Positions 7,984 through 15,747 of a stretch of 17,783 nt of DNA are shown here, one piece after another (the first letter of the stretch is position 1; the number at the start of each line of letters is the position of its first letter). This DNA is from UBA4661 sp002405405 (lineage in GTDB: Bacteria; Bacteroidota; Ignavibacteria; Kapaibacteriales; UBA4661). The position numbers and the translations under genes were made by a program. Under the pieces are notes generated by a model. That model did no database searches. It had not been told where the DNA came from and was given only the letters and a program-made list of their open reading frames with translations. The stretch covers positions 1 to 17,783 of the forward strand of contig DAIUAL010000050.1 in the NCBI GenBank assembly GCA_036847245.1. Reading direction: 5' to 3'.

Positions 7984-8107
7984 TTTTGCGGTCCCGCGCG
8001 CTCTTGGCGTTTGTTGTTCTTATCTTCCCCCCCCCTTCTCCCCTAATTCTCAATCCCCTCCAACACTTTATACTCTACACGACTCTTATTTACTGCCATT
8101 GTATAAC
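7984..8107. repeat. Imperfect direct repeat, copy B (right of the gap)
   Basis: The counterpart of copy A: it starts immediately after the N gap and ends with GCCATTGTATAAC (8095-8107), one mismatch from the end of copy A. It contains a 9-C run (8027-8035). The middle of the unit (about 8025-8064) has diverged more than its ends. Confidence 0.7.
8027..8058 (-). other. Potential G-quadruplex / poly-C tract in repeat copy B
   Basis: A C9 run (8027-8035), then C4 (8040-8043) and C4 (8055-8058). On the minus strand these are G4, G4 and G9, and the G9 can supply two runs. The block is at the same place in the repeat as the C-rich block of copy A, although the exact runs differ. Confidence 0.4.
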
Positions 8108-8404
8108 ACACATTTGCACGACCACGACATCACAACATTAATAGATTTTTTTGTCGTAAGCAATGCTATTTCGTCAAGCAGTTGTTAATTATCATGTTCT
8201 TGTACAAAATAATCATCGCATAGGCACTTCAAGCATTGATTTTACTGTTTCTTCTCCGTAATTTCTTTTTCTTTAAATCGCCCAAATACGCTGCCGTAGC
8301 GTTTCTTTTGCACTCTTTCCGATTATCCATCATCGCAAAGTATTGCCGCATAATCCTTGTATCTCCAATTCACACATTTTTTTCTTCATGTTTTTTCGTA
8401 GTGT

Positions 8405-11400
8405 ATGCATCATTTTTTCCGTCGTGCGACAACTTTTCACGACTTCCAGTTTCGTTCGGGTCATGCTCTTGTGCGCGCTATTCTCTATGGTCTCGCATTG
8501 GTCGTTGTACCCATTGCCCTCTCGGCACAATCTTCACCTCGCAAAGCCTCGCGAACATTTCTTGACGCAGGACAAACCCCGCTCAGTAATTCCGGGCTTG
8601 CACGTGCAACAACCAATGTCGGCGATATTGTCTATATGATTCCCGTACGCACGAATGCCATCAGCAGTAGAATTGCCGGTGCACTGCCTGACAATACCGG
8701 TGGCTTTATGGTACAATCGAAAATGATTCCCGTACGTCGCTTACCTAAGGGCGAATACGAAGAGAATGTTTTGATGATTAAAACCAAGCAAATCTATTCG
8801 CTTGCCAAAGGTGCAAGCACTATGGGTTCTTCTTCGCTTCAAGCAACACTCAGCAGTATCAACGCAAAAGGAATTCGCCAAATTGCTCCCGAAATGGCAC
8901 AAGGTAAAAACTTTGGCATTCTCTCGAAAGCCGATGAATTCGGTGTGGCACGCTGGTATGAGGTACGCTATGATGCGCCGATTGATCCCTTCGACCTCTG
9001 CAAAGAACTCATGGATCAACCCGACATTGAGATTGCCGAGCCGGTGTACACTCGTAAAGCTACCCAGACCCGCGTTACGCCAAATGATATCCGCTATGCT
9101 GAACAATATGGTTTGCAACGCATTCAGGCTGAACTTGCATGGGGTGTTACACGTGGCAATACCAACACCATCATTGCGATTGTTGATAATGGTACCGATG
9201 TCAATCATGAAGACTTGCGCGATAATGTGTGGATAAATCCGGGCGAATCCGGCACCGATGCCCAAGGACGCGATCGCCGAACCAATGGTGTTGATGATGA
9301 CAATAATGGAAAAGTTGACGACTGGCGCGGATGGGACTTTATCGGCAACATTACCAATGACGAGCGTTTACAATGGCTCTTCAAAGAAAACAACTTACCG
9401 GTATCAGCCACCCCCCCTCTGACAAACCCCAATGACGGACGCAATCATGGCACGCATGTGGGCGGCATTGCCGGAGCAACAACGAACAATGCACGCGGTA
9501 TTGCCGGCTCAGGTTTTCAGTGCCGTATTCTTGCAGTCAAAGTTGCCTCGGATAATCCGGCACTACCTGCTTACTACCGAACAACTGAAGGTATCTTGTA
9601 TTCTGCTCAAATGGGTGCTTCCGTCATCAATTGTTCTTTTGGGGGATCGGGTTCAGCAGCATTTGACCAAGACATTATCAATCAAGTTACTCTCATGGGT
9701 TCGCTGGTTGTTGCTGCGGCAGGTAATAGTGCTGTACCGCAAGACAATCTCTTTTTCCCGGCTGATTATGATAATGTTCTTTCGGTTGGTGCATCGAATG
9801 CTCAAGATACGCCGGCGGACTTCTCGAATTATGGTATTAACACTACAGTCTTTGCTCCCGGCGATGCTATTCTCAGCACTGTTGGCGGCAATCAATATGC
9901 TGTGTATGATGGCACCTCGATGGCATCACCTATGACAGCAGGTATTGCCGCACTTGTCCGCACAGTAAATCCGACCTGGACACCCTATCAAGTGCTCCAA
10001 CAACTCCGCTCGACCTCAGATAATGTTCTTTATCCCGGTCAATCCGAACGCCCTTATGAATACTATGGTCGTCTGAATGCATTCCGCGCAGTCACTGCCA
10101 ATCGTACTTTCAATACCGGTGATCAAGTACCCGGCATCAGCCATACAGGTGTGGGTTTTGCGTCAAGTAATTTGACCACTGCGGGCTTTTTGAATTCGTT
10201 CCAACCGGTAACAATGCGTGTTTTCTTGCGCAACTTTCTTTCGAATGCACAAAATGTAACGGTATCACTTTCAACGATTCAAACAGACTCGCTCAGCCCT
10301 TATCGTATCAGTATTGGCTCGGGTCCGGTTTCCATTTCGGCAATCAACTCAGGGCAAGATGCTTTTGCAGATTTTACCATTAAACTCGAAGCGACCGTTT
10401 TTAACACAGTTACAGCACAGTCCTTTGTGCAAGCATTGCTCACGATTCGCTCAGGCAATTATGTGAATTATGAGCGGGTTACAATTTTCTATGATATCCG
10501 CACATTGGTAACAACCAATACTGTTCCGGATATGTTATTGCAGTCCACATTAAACTTCCCGGTTAAAGCCGGCACATCGGCACCCCGTGGCGGAGAAGCG
10601 CAAACCGGATATCTTTTTGTACGAAATGTGGGCAATACAGCTATTGCTTTTTCGACCGCAACGATTACAGGACCGAATGCGAGTGAATTTTCTCTCCTAC
10701 CGCTTTCAACACGTGGCGTCAATCCCGCAGGTGGAGCTAATGCAACCAATATTGTAGGTGTGAATTATACACCGCGTTCTCCCGGTGCTAAATCAGCAAC
10801 ACTCACCTTGGTTGGTTCAGCTACTGTAACCGGCGGTGGAAGTGGTGCTTCCAATTTGGCAAATGGATACAGCTTCGGATCAGCAGGCGGCACCTATACT
10901 CCCGTAACAGGCGGTACGCGCTTGGGGGGCGGCGCAGCAGTCGATGATGAACAGTACGATGTTGCGCTTCAACATCCATTTAGTTTTGCCGGACGGTCTG
11001 TCAGTTCAATTCGTGTCAGTTCCAATGGTTTTATTGCTTTGGATGCCTCACAACCCTTGGTAGATCCTGCGGGTGTCAATACGATTATTAATGCCATCGA
11101 ATCATCGGTGGCAGCAAATGGTATCATTTCGGGATTCTCCGAAGACTTACAATGTCGTGCCGAAGGTGAAATTCGCGTAGTTGTTACCGGCACATCACCG
11201 AATCGGACAACTGTGATTCAGTTTGCCAACATGAGTTTTTACGGACAAGCAGGTCCTCTTCCCCTTGCTGACATGAGTTTCCAAATCCGCTTGAATGAAG
11301 GCAGCAACACCATTCAGATTGTCTATGGTACGATGACGAATGGCTATGTCGCATCGTCCAGCCCCGTGACTTTGGTGGCAGGACAAGTAGGTTTGCGTGG

Positions 11401-13750
11401 TACGATCAATACTGACTTCCATGCACGCTCGGTATCATACAGTGTCGGTACAAATTCTTGGGCGGCATCAGACCGCGGTACTGCCAACACAGCTTCCTGC
11501 GATTTGCTGAATGCCTCTGCCTTCACACCGCCAACCTCTGCCTATCAACCGGCAAGCGGATTAACCTATACCTTTACACCCGGCACGGGTAGCAGTGGCT
11601 CATCATCAACCATTCTTGTTACACGGACAGCACAACTTACGGCAACTGCTCCTGCACAGGGGGGGGGATTAACCTTTGGCATTGATCCTTTCGAGCGCTC
11701 CGGTAGAGATTTCTCTCGCGGACAGTTTTTTGTCGGCTCAACAACCAATGGTTTATCTATCACTCGTACAACGGTGATTACCAATACAGGTTTTGCTGCG
11801 GTAACTAATCTTCGTGCAGGATTCTTTGGAGCAGATTCTTCGGCATTTCGTATTACCTCGCCACTTCCTGCATCGCTTGCCGCAGGTGAGTCACTTCCCG
11901 TGATTGTTCAATTTTCGCCGCGTCGTGTCGGAAATTTATCTGCAGGTGTAACAATTTCAGGCAATAATTCGCCGAGCATTGTGATCAATCTTACAGGAGC
12001 GGCTACTCCCGATGGTTCGATTCTCCGCTTTACCAACGGTGCGAGCGCATTAACACAGGGAACAAATTATTTTGTTTTTGCTCCGAACCCAAATACTCAG
12101 CGTGTAGGCGACGCTCTCACCAGTACAGGATTTGGTGTACGAAATATCGGTACGCGCCCGATGACAATTACCGGTGTGAGTTTTACGGGTGTTGGTGCCG
12201 ACGAATTTTCGATCGCTGCTCCGGCATTTCCTTTTACAGTTGCCCCGGGCTCTACACAGACTTTGTCTATTCGTCTTGCGGGTAGTGCAATTGGTGAAAA
12301 ACTTGTCCTAGCGAATATGGTAGGGCAAATAGACGAAAACGCTTCAACGCTTGGCTTTGTTAATAATGGCGTAGCTCCTCGCTACATTGTTGTTACACGT
12401 CGAACTGCCAACACGGTACTCAATACTGATGCAATTCCGGGCTTTACGGTATTACTACCGAATTCACCGATAGGCGTCGCAACATCCGGAACAATTACAC
12501 TTACCAATGGCGGTACCGGAACAGTAACGATTACATCCGGCACTTTTACGGGTGCGGCTGCAAGTGATTATACGATTATTGGTGCAACATTCCCGATTAC
12601 ACTCGCCGGAGGTGCATCGCAAGCTTTAAGTGTTCGCTTCCTTCCAACAGCTGAAGGGCGTCGTGTAGCACAATTCGTTGTGCGCCATAGCTTTAACACG
12701 ATTCCCGATGTCATATCAGTCGAAGCAACGGGTATTAACACTCGCCAACTTGTTTTGCCGGGTAATTTTAATCGTCCATGGAACTATGGTCAGGTAGCGG
12801 TATATCGTCGTGCAACCGTAACGGGTATTCCCGTGCGCAATGTTGGTTCGGACACTGTCCGTATTTCTCGCCTACGCATTAGTTCTCCAACACCCAATGA
12901 GTTCTTTGTCTCTTCCAATGCCAATGTATTGGTCATTCCTCCGGGACAGACTGTAACGTATGGTGTTACTTTTGCCCCTTCAACGGTCGGCATGAAACGC
13001 GCTTCCTTGGTGATTGAATCGAATGGCAACCCTTCGCAATTTGAACTGTTTAGTTTTATTGGTGAAGGTATTGCGGGTGGATTGATTTCGCTTGATACGT
13101 TGTCGGGTCGTCCGGGTGAGAATATTTCCTTGGTTATGCGCGTTGTTCAAACCAATCCGAATAATCTTCCAATTGGTCCGATTACCGGTATTCTGCGATA
13201 TAATTCTTCGCTCCTTGAACCGGTCGATGCGGCGGCTCTTGGTGTCGTGCGGAGCGGTGTGCGTCAATCACGCTTTACGACTCCGGCAAATCCGAGTGCG
13301 AATGGTGTGCTGATGACTCTACCGATGCGTGCGCTTTTGGGTAATGATTCAACAACAACTATCCAGTTCGATTCGCTTGCATACACGGCGGCGGGTACTT
13401 ATCTGACAACGAGCTTTAGTGATGGGCTGTTCCGTTTGACGGGTATCAACCGCGCGGGTGGAACACGTTTGATTAACTCACAACGCTTGGCACTCACTAT
13501 CACTTCGGTGAGTCCCAATCCAACCGGCGGTATTGTTACTGCTGCAATCAGTACTGAGCAAGCAACCGATATACGCATGACTGTCCATGATGCCTCCGGG
13601 GCAATTGTTCGTACTCTGCCCAAGCAATCCTTGCTCGAAGGTGCCAACCGCATTGAACTTGATTTACGCGGTCTTGCTTCAGGAACATATTTCGTAACAG
13701 CAATTGCTGATGGCGAAATGGTATCGGCACCGATTCTTATTGTTCGGTAA
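8405..13750 (+). CDS. Giant T9SS-secreted subtilisin-like (S8) serine protease, right cassette
   Basis: A 1,781-residue paralogue of the minus-strand protease. In order: signal peptide (about 1-41, core AILYGLALVVVPIALSA); conserved pro-region (about 105-215, with PKGEYEENVLMIKTK and RWYEVRYDAPIDPFDLCKEL); S8 domain (about 230-560) with Asp261 (IAIVDNG), a NGVDDDNNGKVDDWRGWDF loop, His348 (NHGTHVGG), Asn441 (AAAGNSA) and Ser505 (DGTSMASP). Five HYDIN/choice-of-anchor-D-like modules follow (motifs near 754, 1141, 1260, 1381, 1496), with a beta-sandwich carrying IRVSSNGFI (about 873) after the first. There is one cohesin-like module (about 1560-1680) and a T9SS type-A sorting tail (about 1695-1781, VSPNPTGG). 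Expected to be exported by T9SS and act at the surface; substrate unknown. It lacks the roughly 200-residue extra cohesin-like/spacer region of its paralogue. A 9-G run lies in frame at 11659-11667. The barrel gene follows after 48 bp, probably in one operon. Confidence 0.94.
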   Translation: MHHFFRRATTFHDFQFRSGHALVRAILYGLALVVVPIALSAQSSPRKASRTFLDAGQTPLSNSGLARATTNVGDIVYMIPVRTNAISSRIAGALPDNTGGFMVQSKMIPVRRLPKGEYEENVLMIKTKQIYSLAKGASTMGSSSLQATLSSINAKGIRQIAPEMAQGKNFGILSKADEFGVARWYEVRYDAPIDPFDLCKELMDQPDIEIAEPVYTRKATQTRVTPNDIRYAEQYGLQRIQAELAWGVTRGNTNTIIAIVDNGTDVNHEDLRDNVWINPGESGTDAQGRDRRTNGVDDDNNGKVDDWRGWDFIGNITNDERLQWLFKENNLPVSATPPLTNPNDGRNHGTHVGGIAGATTNNARGIAGSGFQCRILAVKVASDNPALPAYYRTTEGILYSAQMGASVINCSFGGSGSAAFDQDIINQVTLMGSLVVAAAGNSAVPQDNLFFPADYDNVLSVGASNAQDTPADFSNYGINTTVFAPGDAILSTVGGNQYAVYDGTSMASPMTAGIAALVRTVNPTWTPYQVLQQLRSTSDNVLYPGQSERPYEYYGRLNAFRAVTANRTFNTGDQVPGISHTGVGFASSNLTTAGFLNSFQPVTMRVFLRNFLSNAQNVTVSLSTIQTDSLSPYRISIGSGPVSISAINSGQDAFADFTIKLEATVFNTVTAQSFVQALLTIRSGNYVNYERVTIFYDIRTLVTTNTVPDMLLQSTLNFPVKAGTSAPRGGEAQTGYLFVRNVGNTAIAFSTATITGPNASEFSLLPLSTRGVNPAGGANATNIVGVNYTPRSPGAKSATLTLVGSATVTGGGSGASNLANGYSFGSAGGTYTPVTGGTRLGGGAAVDDEQYDVALQHPFSFAGRSVSSIRVSSNGFIALDASQPLVDPAGVNTIINAIESSVAANGIISGFSEDLQCRAEGEIRVVVTGTSPNRTTVIQFANMSFYGQAGPLPLADMSFQIRLNEGSNTIQIVYGTMTNGYVASSSPVTLVAGQVGLRGTINTDFHARSVSYSVGTNSWAASDRGTANTASCDLLNASAFTPPTSAYQPASGLTYTFTPGTGSSGSSSTILVTRTAQLTATAPAQGGGLTFGIDPFERSGRDFSRGQFFVGSTTNGLSITRTTVITNTGFAAVTNLRAGFFGADSSAFRITSPLPASLAAGESLPVIVQFSPRRVGNLSAGVTISGNNSPSIVINLTGAATPDGSILRFTNGASALTQGTNYFVFAPNPNTQRVGDALTSTGFGVRNIGTRPMTITGVSFTGVGADEFSIAAPAFPFTVAPGSTQTLSIRLAGSAIGEKLVLANMVGQIDENASTLGFVNNGVAPRYIVVTRRTANTVLNTDAIPGFTVLLPNSPIGVATSGTITLTNGGTGTVTITSGTFTGAAASDYTIIGATFPITLAGGASQALSVRFLPTAEGRRVAQFVVRHSFNTIPDVISVEATGINTRQLVLPGNFNRPWNYGQVAVYRRATVTGIPVRNVGSDTVRISRLRISSPTPNEFFVSSNANVLVIPPGQTVTYGVTFAPSTVGMKRASLVIESNGNPSQFELFSFIGEGIAGGLISLDTLSGRPGENISLVMRVVQTNPNNLPIGPITGILRYNSSLLEPVDAAALGVVRSGVRQSRFTTPANPSANGVLMTLPMRALLGNDSTTTIQFDSLAYTAAGTYLTTSFSDGLFRLTGINRAGGTRLINSQRLALTITSVSPNPTGGIVTAAISTEQATDIRMTVHDASGAIVRTLPKQSLLEGANRIELDLRGLASGTYFVTAIADGEMVSAPILIVR
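9411..9417 (+). repeat. C7 homopolymer in the right protease gene
   Basis: Seven C in frame (codons for Thr-Pro-Pro near residues 336-338), in a variable loop just before the catalytic His motif. The frame is intact in this assembly. A length change here would abolish the protease. Confidence 0.6.
11659..11667 (+). repeat. G9 homopolymer in the right protease gene
   Basis: Nine G in frame (Gly-Gly-Gly near residues 1086-1088), in the linker before the second anchor-D-like module. Slippage here would leave the catalytic domain intact but remove most of the stalk and the T9SS sorting tail. The frame reads through as assembled. Confidence 0.7.
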
Positions 13751-13798
13751 GTTCAGTCTTTTTATTTGACATCTTTTTTCATTTTTTACTCAATATGT

Positions 13799-14650
13799 AT
13801 GCGTCATTTTTCATGGCATTTCATCGCAGGTAGAGCGAGCAGAATCATGCTCTTTGCTCTTGTCTGTGTAACAGTGCACAGCAGCTCTATACTCGCACAA
13901 TCCGGCGGAAAGAAACTCACCTTTGGCGTTATTGGCGGGTATGCGCTTAATCAACATTCGGCAAATTTTGCGGAATTGCCGGGTTTTCCGATCTACAGTC
14001 CACGCACCGGAGCGGCAAACGAGCCGGGGAATTTTACGGGCGCAGGCAGTCAGGGCGGAGTTACTTTTTCGGCATTTGCTCAATATGAAGTATCTCCCCA
14101 GTTAGCTGTGCAACTGCGTGCGGGGTATGCTGACCGCTCCGGTAAAGCAACAACGACCGAAAATTATGTTATCGGCTTACTATCGCCGATAGGTGGAAGC
14201 GGTACAACGCGCACAAGCGTTGATGCTCAGAGCTTGTACACGATTACGGGAAACTTCTCAACGCTCAACATAGAGCCCACTGTTGTGTTTACTCCTGTCG
14301 ATAACCTACCGCTTAAAGTGATTGCCGGCGTGGGAGTTAACCTCCTCATGAGCAAAACCTTTGACCAAACCGAACAGTTAATTCTACCTGATAATGTTAT
14401 TGCAGGATTTACTGACGGACGAGGCACGAGTTTATACCCCAACACTCGGAATGTACAAGCCGGCACCACATTGCCCAATGCTTCGAGTTTGATACCAAGC
14501 GTTCAATTCGGTGTGGGTTATGGCATTCTCCTCAATGCAGTCGAAATTACTCCCGAAGTGATGTACTCCCTCATGTTGGGAAATTTCACTTCCGATATTT
14601 CTTGGAAAGCTAGTGGTCTTCGTTTTGCAATTGCGGCACGGGTTCGATAA
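13799..14650 (+). CDS. Outer-membrane beta-barrel protein (right cassette)
   Basis: A 283-residue paralogue of the barrel at 944-1774. The signal peptide covers about residues 1-33 (core IMLFALVCVTVHSSSILA, cut before Gln), followed by repeated amphipathic strands with Gly/Tyr-rich turns. Shared blocks include KKLTFGV, IYSPRTGAANEP, TTTENYVIGL, STLNIEPTVVF and GVNLLM. Unlike its paralogue it ends in VR rather than Phe, so the usual C-terminal aromatic is missing. The ATG at 13799 gives the M-R-H-F-S-W-H-F start that matches the paralogue; an upstream TTG at 13766 is rejected. It sits 48 bp after the protease stop, closed by the hairpin at 14683-14711, so the pair is probably one operon. The role is unknown: an outer-membrane partner or anchor for the protease is possible from the conserved pairing only. 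Confidence 0.87.
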   Translation: MRHFSWHFIAGRASRIMLFALVCVTVHSSSILAQSGGKKLTFGVIGGYALNQHSANFAELPGFPIYSPRTGAANEPGNFTGAGSQGGVTFSAFAQYEVSPQLAVQLRAGYADRSGKATTTENYVIGLLSPIGGSGTTRTSVDAQSLYTITGNFSTLNIEPTVVFTPVDNLPLKVIAGVGVNLLMSKTFDQTEQLILPDNVIAGFTDGRGTSLYPNTRNVQAGTTLPNASSLIPSVQFGVGYGILLNAVEITPEVMYSLMLGNFTSDISWKASGLRFAIAARVR

Positions 14651-14682
14651 AACATCGTACCAAAACTCATAACGATGCTAAG

Positions 14683-14711
14683 AAAAGGGTGGTTGACATA
14701 GCCACCCTTTT
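14683..14711 (+). terminator. Rho-independent terminator after the right cassette
   Basis: A 10-bp perfect stem (AAAAGGGTGG at 14683-14692, CCACCCTTTT at 14702-14711), extended by a T-G and a T-A pair around a 5-nt loop. It lies 32 bp after the barrel stop. A weaker 6-bp hairpin (CATCGT 14653-14658 / ACGATG 14672-14677) precedes it. Confidence 0.85.
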
Positions 14712-14847
14712 GTCTTGTTGGCGGATGTCTTTGTTTTCACTAACTTTGCTTGGTGTGCAAGTTTTGCCATATCTTGCCGATACTACCTTGATAAGAAGAG
14801 TGTTTGTACGTCTCTTTGTTTAAACATCTTTTGGGTTTTGATTCCGT

Positions 14848-15549
14848 ATGCGCCTCGCCATTGTAGAAGATGATCTCGCCCTGCAACAGGCATTCCGAAC
14901 GCTGTTCTCGCATTCGGGTCAATTTGAATTAGTAGGCATCTTTGCTTCGGGTGAACTTGCTATCGCACATTTGCCGATTGCGATGCCCGATGTTGTACTG
15001 ATGGACATTGATTTACCCGGCATTAATGGCATTGAATGTGTGCGTTATCTGCGGGATAAAATGCCAAATACTCAGTTTATGATCCTGACTGTTACCGACA
15101 ATTCCAGCAAAATTTTTGATGCTTTGAAAGCAGGGGCAACCGGTTACCTCCTCAAAACAGAGCTACCTAGTACGATCATCAATTCAATTGTAGACTTGCA
15201 CAATGGCGGTTCACCGATGTCGCGTGATATTGCACGCATGGTCGTCAATGCTTTTCATAATAAAACATCGGACAAACATATCGCCGACAAAACCGCGCAT
15301 GGACTGCCTTCTCAAGAATCACCGGCAGAAGAACCGGAAATTCCAACACAGAGTATTGCCTCTACACACTTGACCGACCGCGAAAAACAGATTCTGCAAT
15401 TGCTCTCCGCCGGAGTTCGTGATAAAGAAATCGCCGAAGCACTCAATCTGTCAATTTTTACGATTCAAACACACTTGCGGAGTATTTATAAGAAACTTCA
15501 TGTGCGTTCGCGTGTCGAAGCGGCATTGAAATATAAAGAAATGACTTGA
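14848..15549 (+). CDS. NarL/LuxR-family two-component response regulator
   Basis: A 233-residue transcription factor. The receiver domain (1 to about 120) has the acidic pocket D8-D9 (VEDD), phospho-acceptor Asp53 (VLMDIDLPGINGIE), Thr81 (MILTV) and Lys103 (GYLLK). A charged linker of about 50 residues (rich in E, P, S) leads to a LuxR-type HTH (about 172-233) with LTDREKQILQLLSAG, DKEIAEALNLS and TIQTHLRSIYKKL. Known role: phosphorylation by a histidine kinase drives dimerisation and DNA binding. The linker is longer than in typical NarL proteins. No kinase is adjacent, so it is an orphan here; the kinase fragment at 1-243 is a candidate only by presence in the window. It has 197 bp upstream after a terminator, and its own terminator at 15599, so it is probably monocistronic. 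No Shine-Dalgarno. Targets are unknown. Confidence 0.95.
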   Translation: MRLAIVEDDLALQQAFRTLFSHSGQFELVGIFASGELAIAHLPIAMPDVVLMDIDLPGINGIECVRYLRDKMPNTQFMILTVTDNSSKIFDALKAGATGYLLKTELPSTIINSIVDLHNGGSPMSRDIARMVVNAFHNKTSDKHIADKTAHGLPSQESPAEEPEIPTQSIASTHLTDREKQILQLLSAGVRDKEIAEALNLSIFTIQTHLRSIYKKLHVRSRVEAALKYKEMT

Positions 15550-15598
15550 GCTTGAGCACTTCTACGTGCACTCTCCACGATAATTCTGATAAATGCAT

Positions 15599-15636
15599 AA
15601 GGTGAATGTTTCTCGTCAATGACATTCACCTTTTTT
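15599..15636 (+). terminator. Rho-independent terminator after the response regulator
   Basis: An 11-bp perfect stem (AAGGTGAATGT at 15599-15609, ACATTCACCTT at 15622-15632) with a 12-nt loop and a T6 run (15631-15636). It lies 49 bp after the stop and separates the regulator from the TonB receptor gene. Confidence 0.9.
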
Positions 15637-15680
15637 GTTGTGTTTCTTCTTTTTCAGGAAGAATTTTGTTATTCATAGAA

Positions 15681-15705
15681 AAAATTTTAGCTTTGGCTAA
15701 ATTTT
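15681..15705. promoter_or_regulatory. AT-rich inverted repeat upstream of the TonB receptor
   Basis: TTTAGC (15686-15691) and GCTAAA (15696-15701) form a 6+6 palindrome around TTTG. AAAA (15681-15684) and TTTT (15702-15705) extend it past one bulged T. It lies 42 bp before the receptor ATG. It could be an operator for a metal- or nutrient-responsive repressor, or a second weak terminator; no known binding-site consensus is matched. Confidence 0.35.
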
Positions 15706-15747
15706 ATTTTCACTCAGTACTAAACATACAATTACAGTGGCTTTTTG

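Larger units (their letters stand above)
7777..8404. promoter_or_regulatory. Divergent intergenic region between the two protease genes
   Basis: 628 bp between the starts of two paralogous, divergently transcribed proteases, so promoters for both cassettes must lie here or next to it. It contains two imperfect direct repeats (7850-7973 and 7984-8107), a 10-N gap and two C-rich blocks. The right part (8108-8404) is AT-rich with T-tracts, such as the run before the ATG at 8405. I found no confident promoter: a TTGTTA at 8182 with a CAAAAT 17 bp later is weak, and no clear Bacteroidota TTTG / TAnnTTTG pair was seen. No Shine-Dalgarno precedes either start. Because of the gap, the true length is unknown. 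Confidence 0.7.

Noticed and set aside
7850..8107. CRISPR-like array
   Set aside because: Only two copies, about three quarters identical, over 100 bp long and without spacers of regular size; no cas genes nearby.
7854..8141. Plus-strand open frame across the N gap
   Set aside because: It runs through undetermined bases and T/C-rich intergenic sequence, with no protein-like composition.
8182..8210. Sigma-70-like promoter (TTGTTA, 17 bp, CAAAAT) upstream of the right protease
   Set aside because: The match is weak in AT-rich sequence, and the expected promoter form for this group differs; not strong enough to list.
8741..9265. Antisense open frame of 174 codons within the right protease
   Set aside because: A shadow of the strongly conserved S8 coding frame on the other strand; no recognisable domain.
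14818..14825. GTTTAAAC palindrome upstream of the response regulator
   Set aside because: Eight bases only, in AT-rich sequence; expected by chance too often to call an operator.
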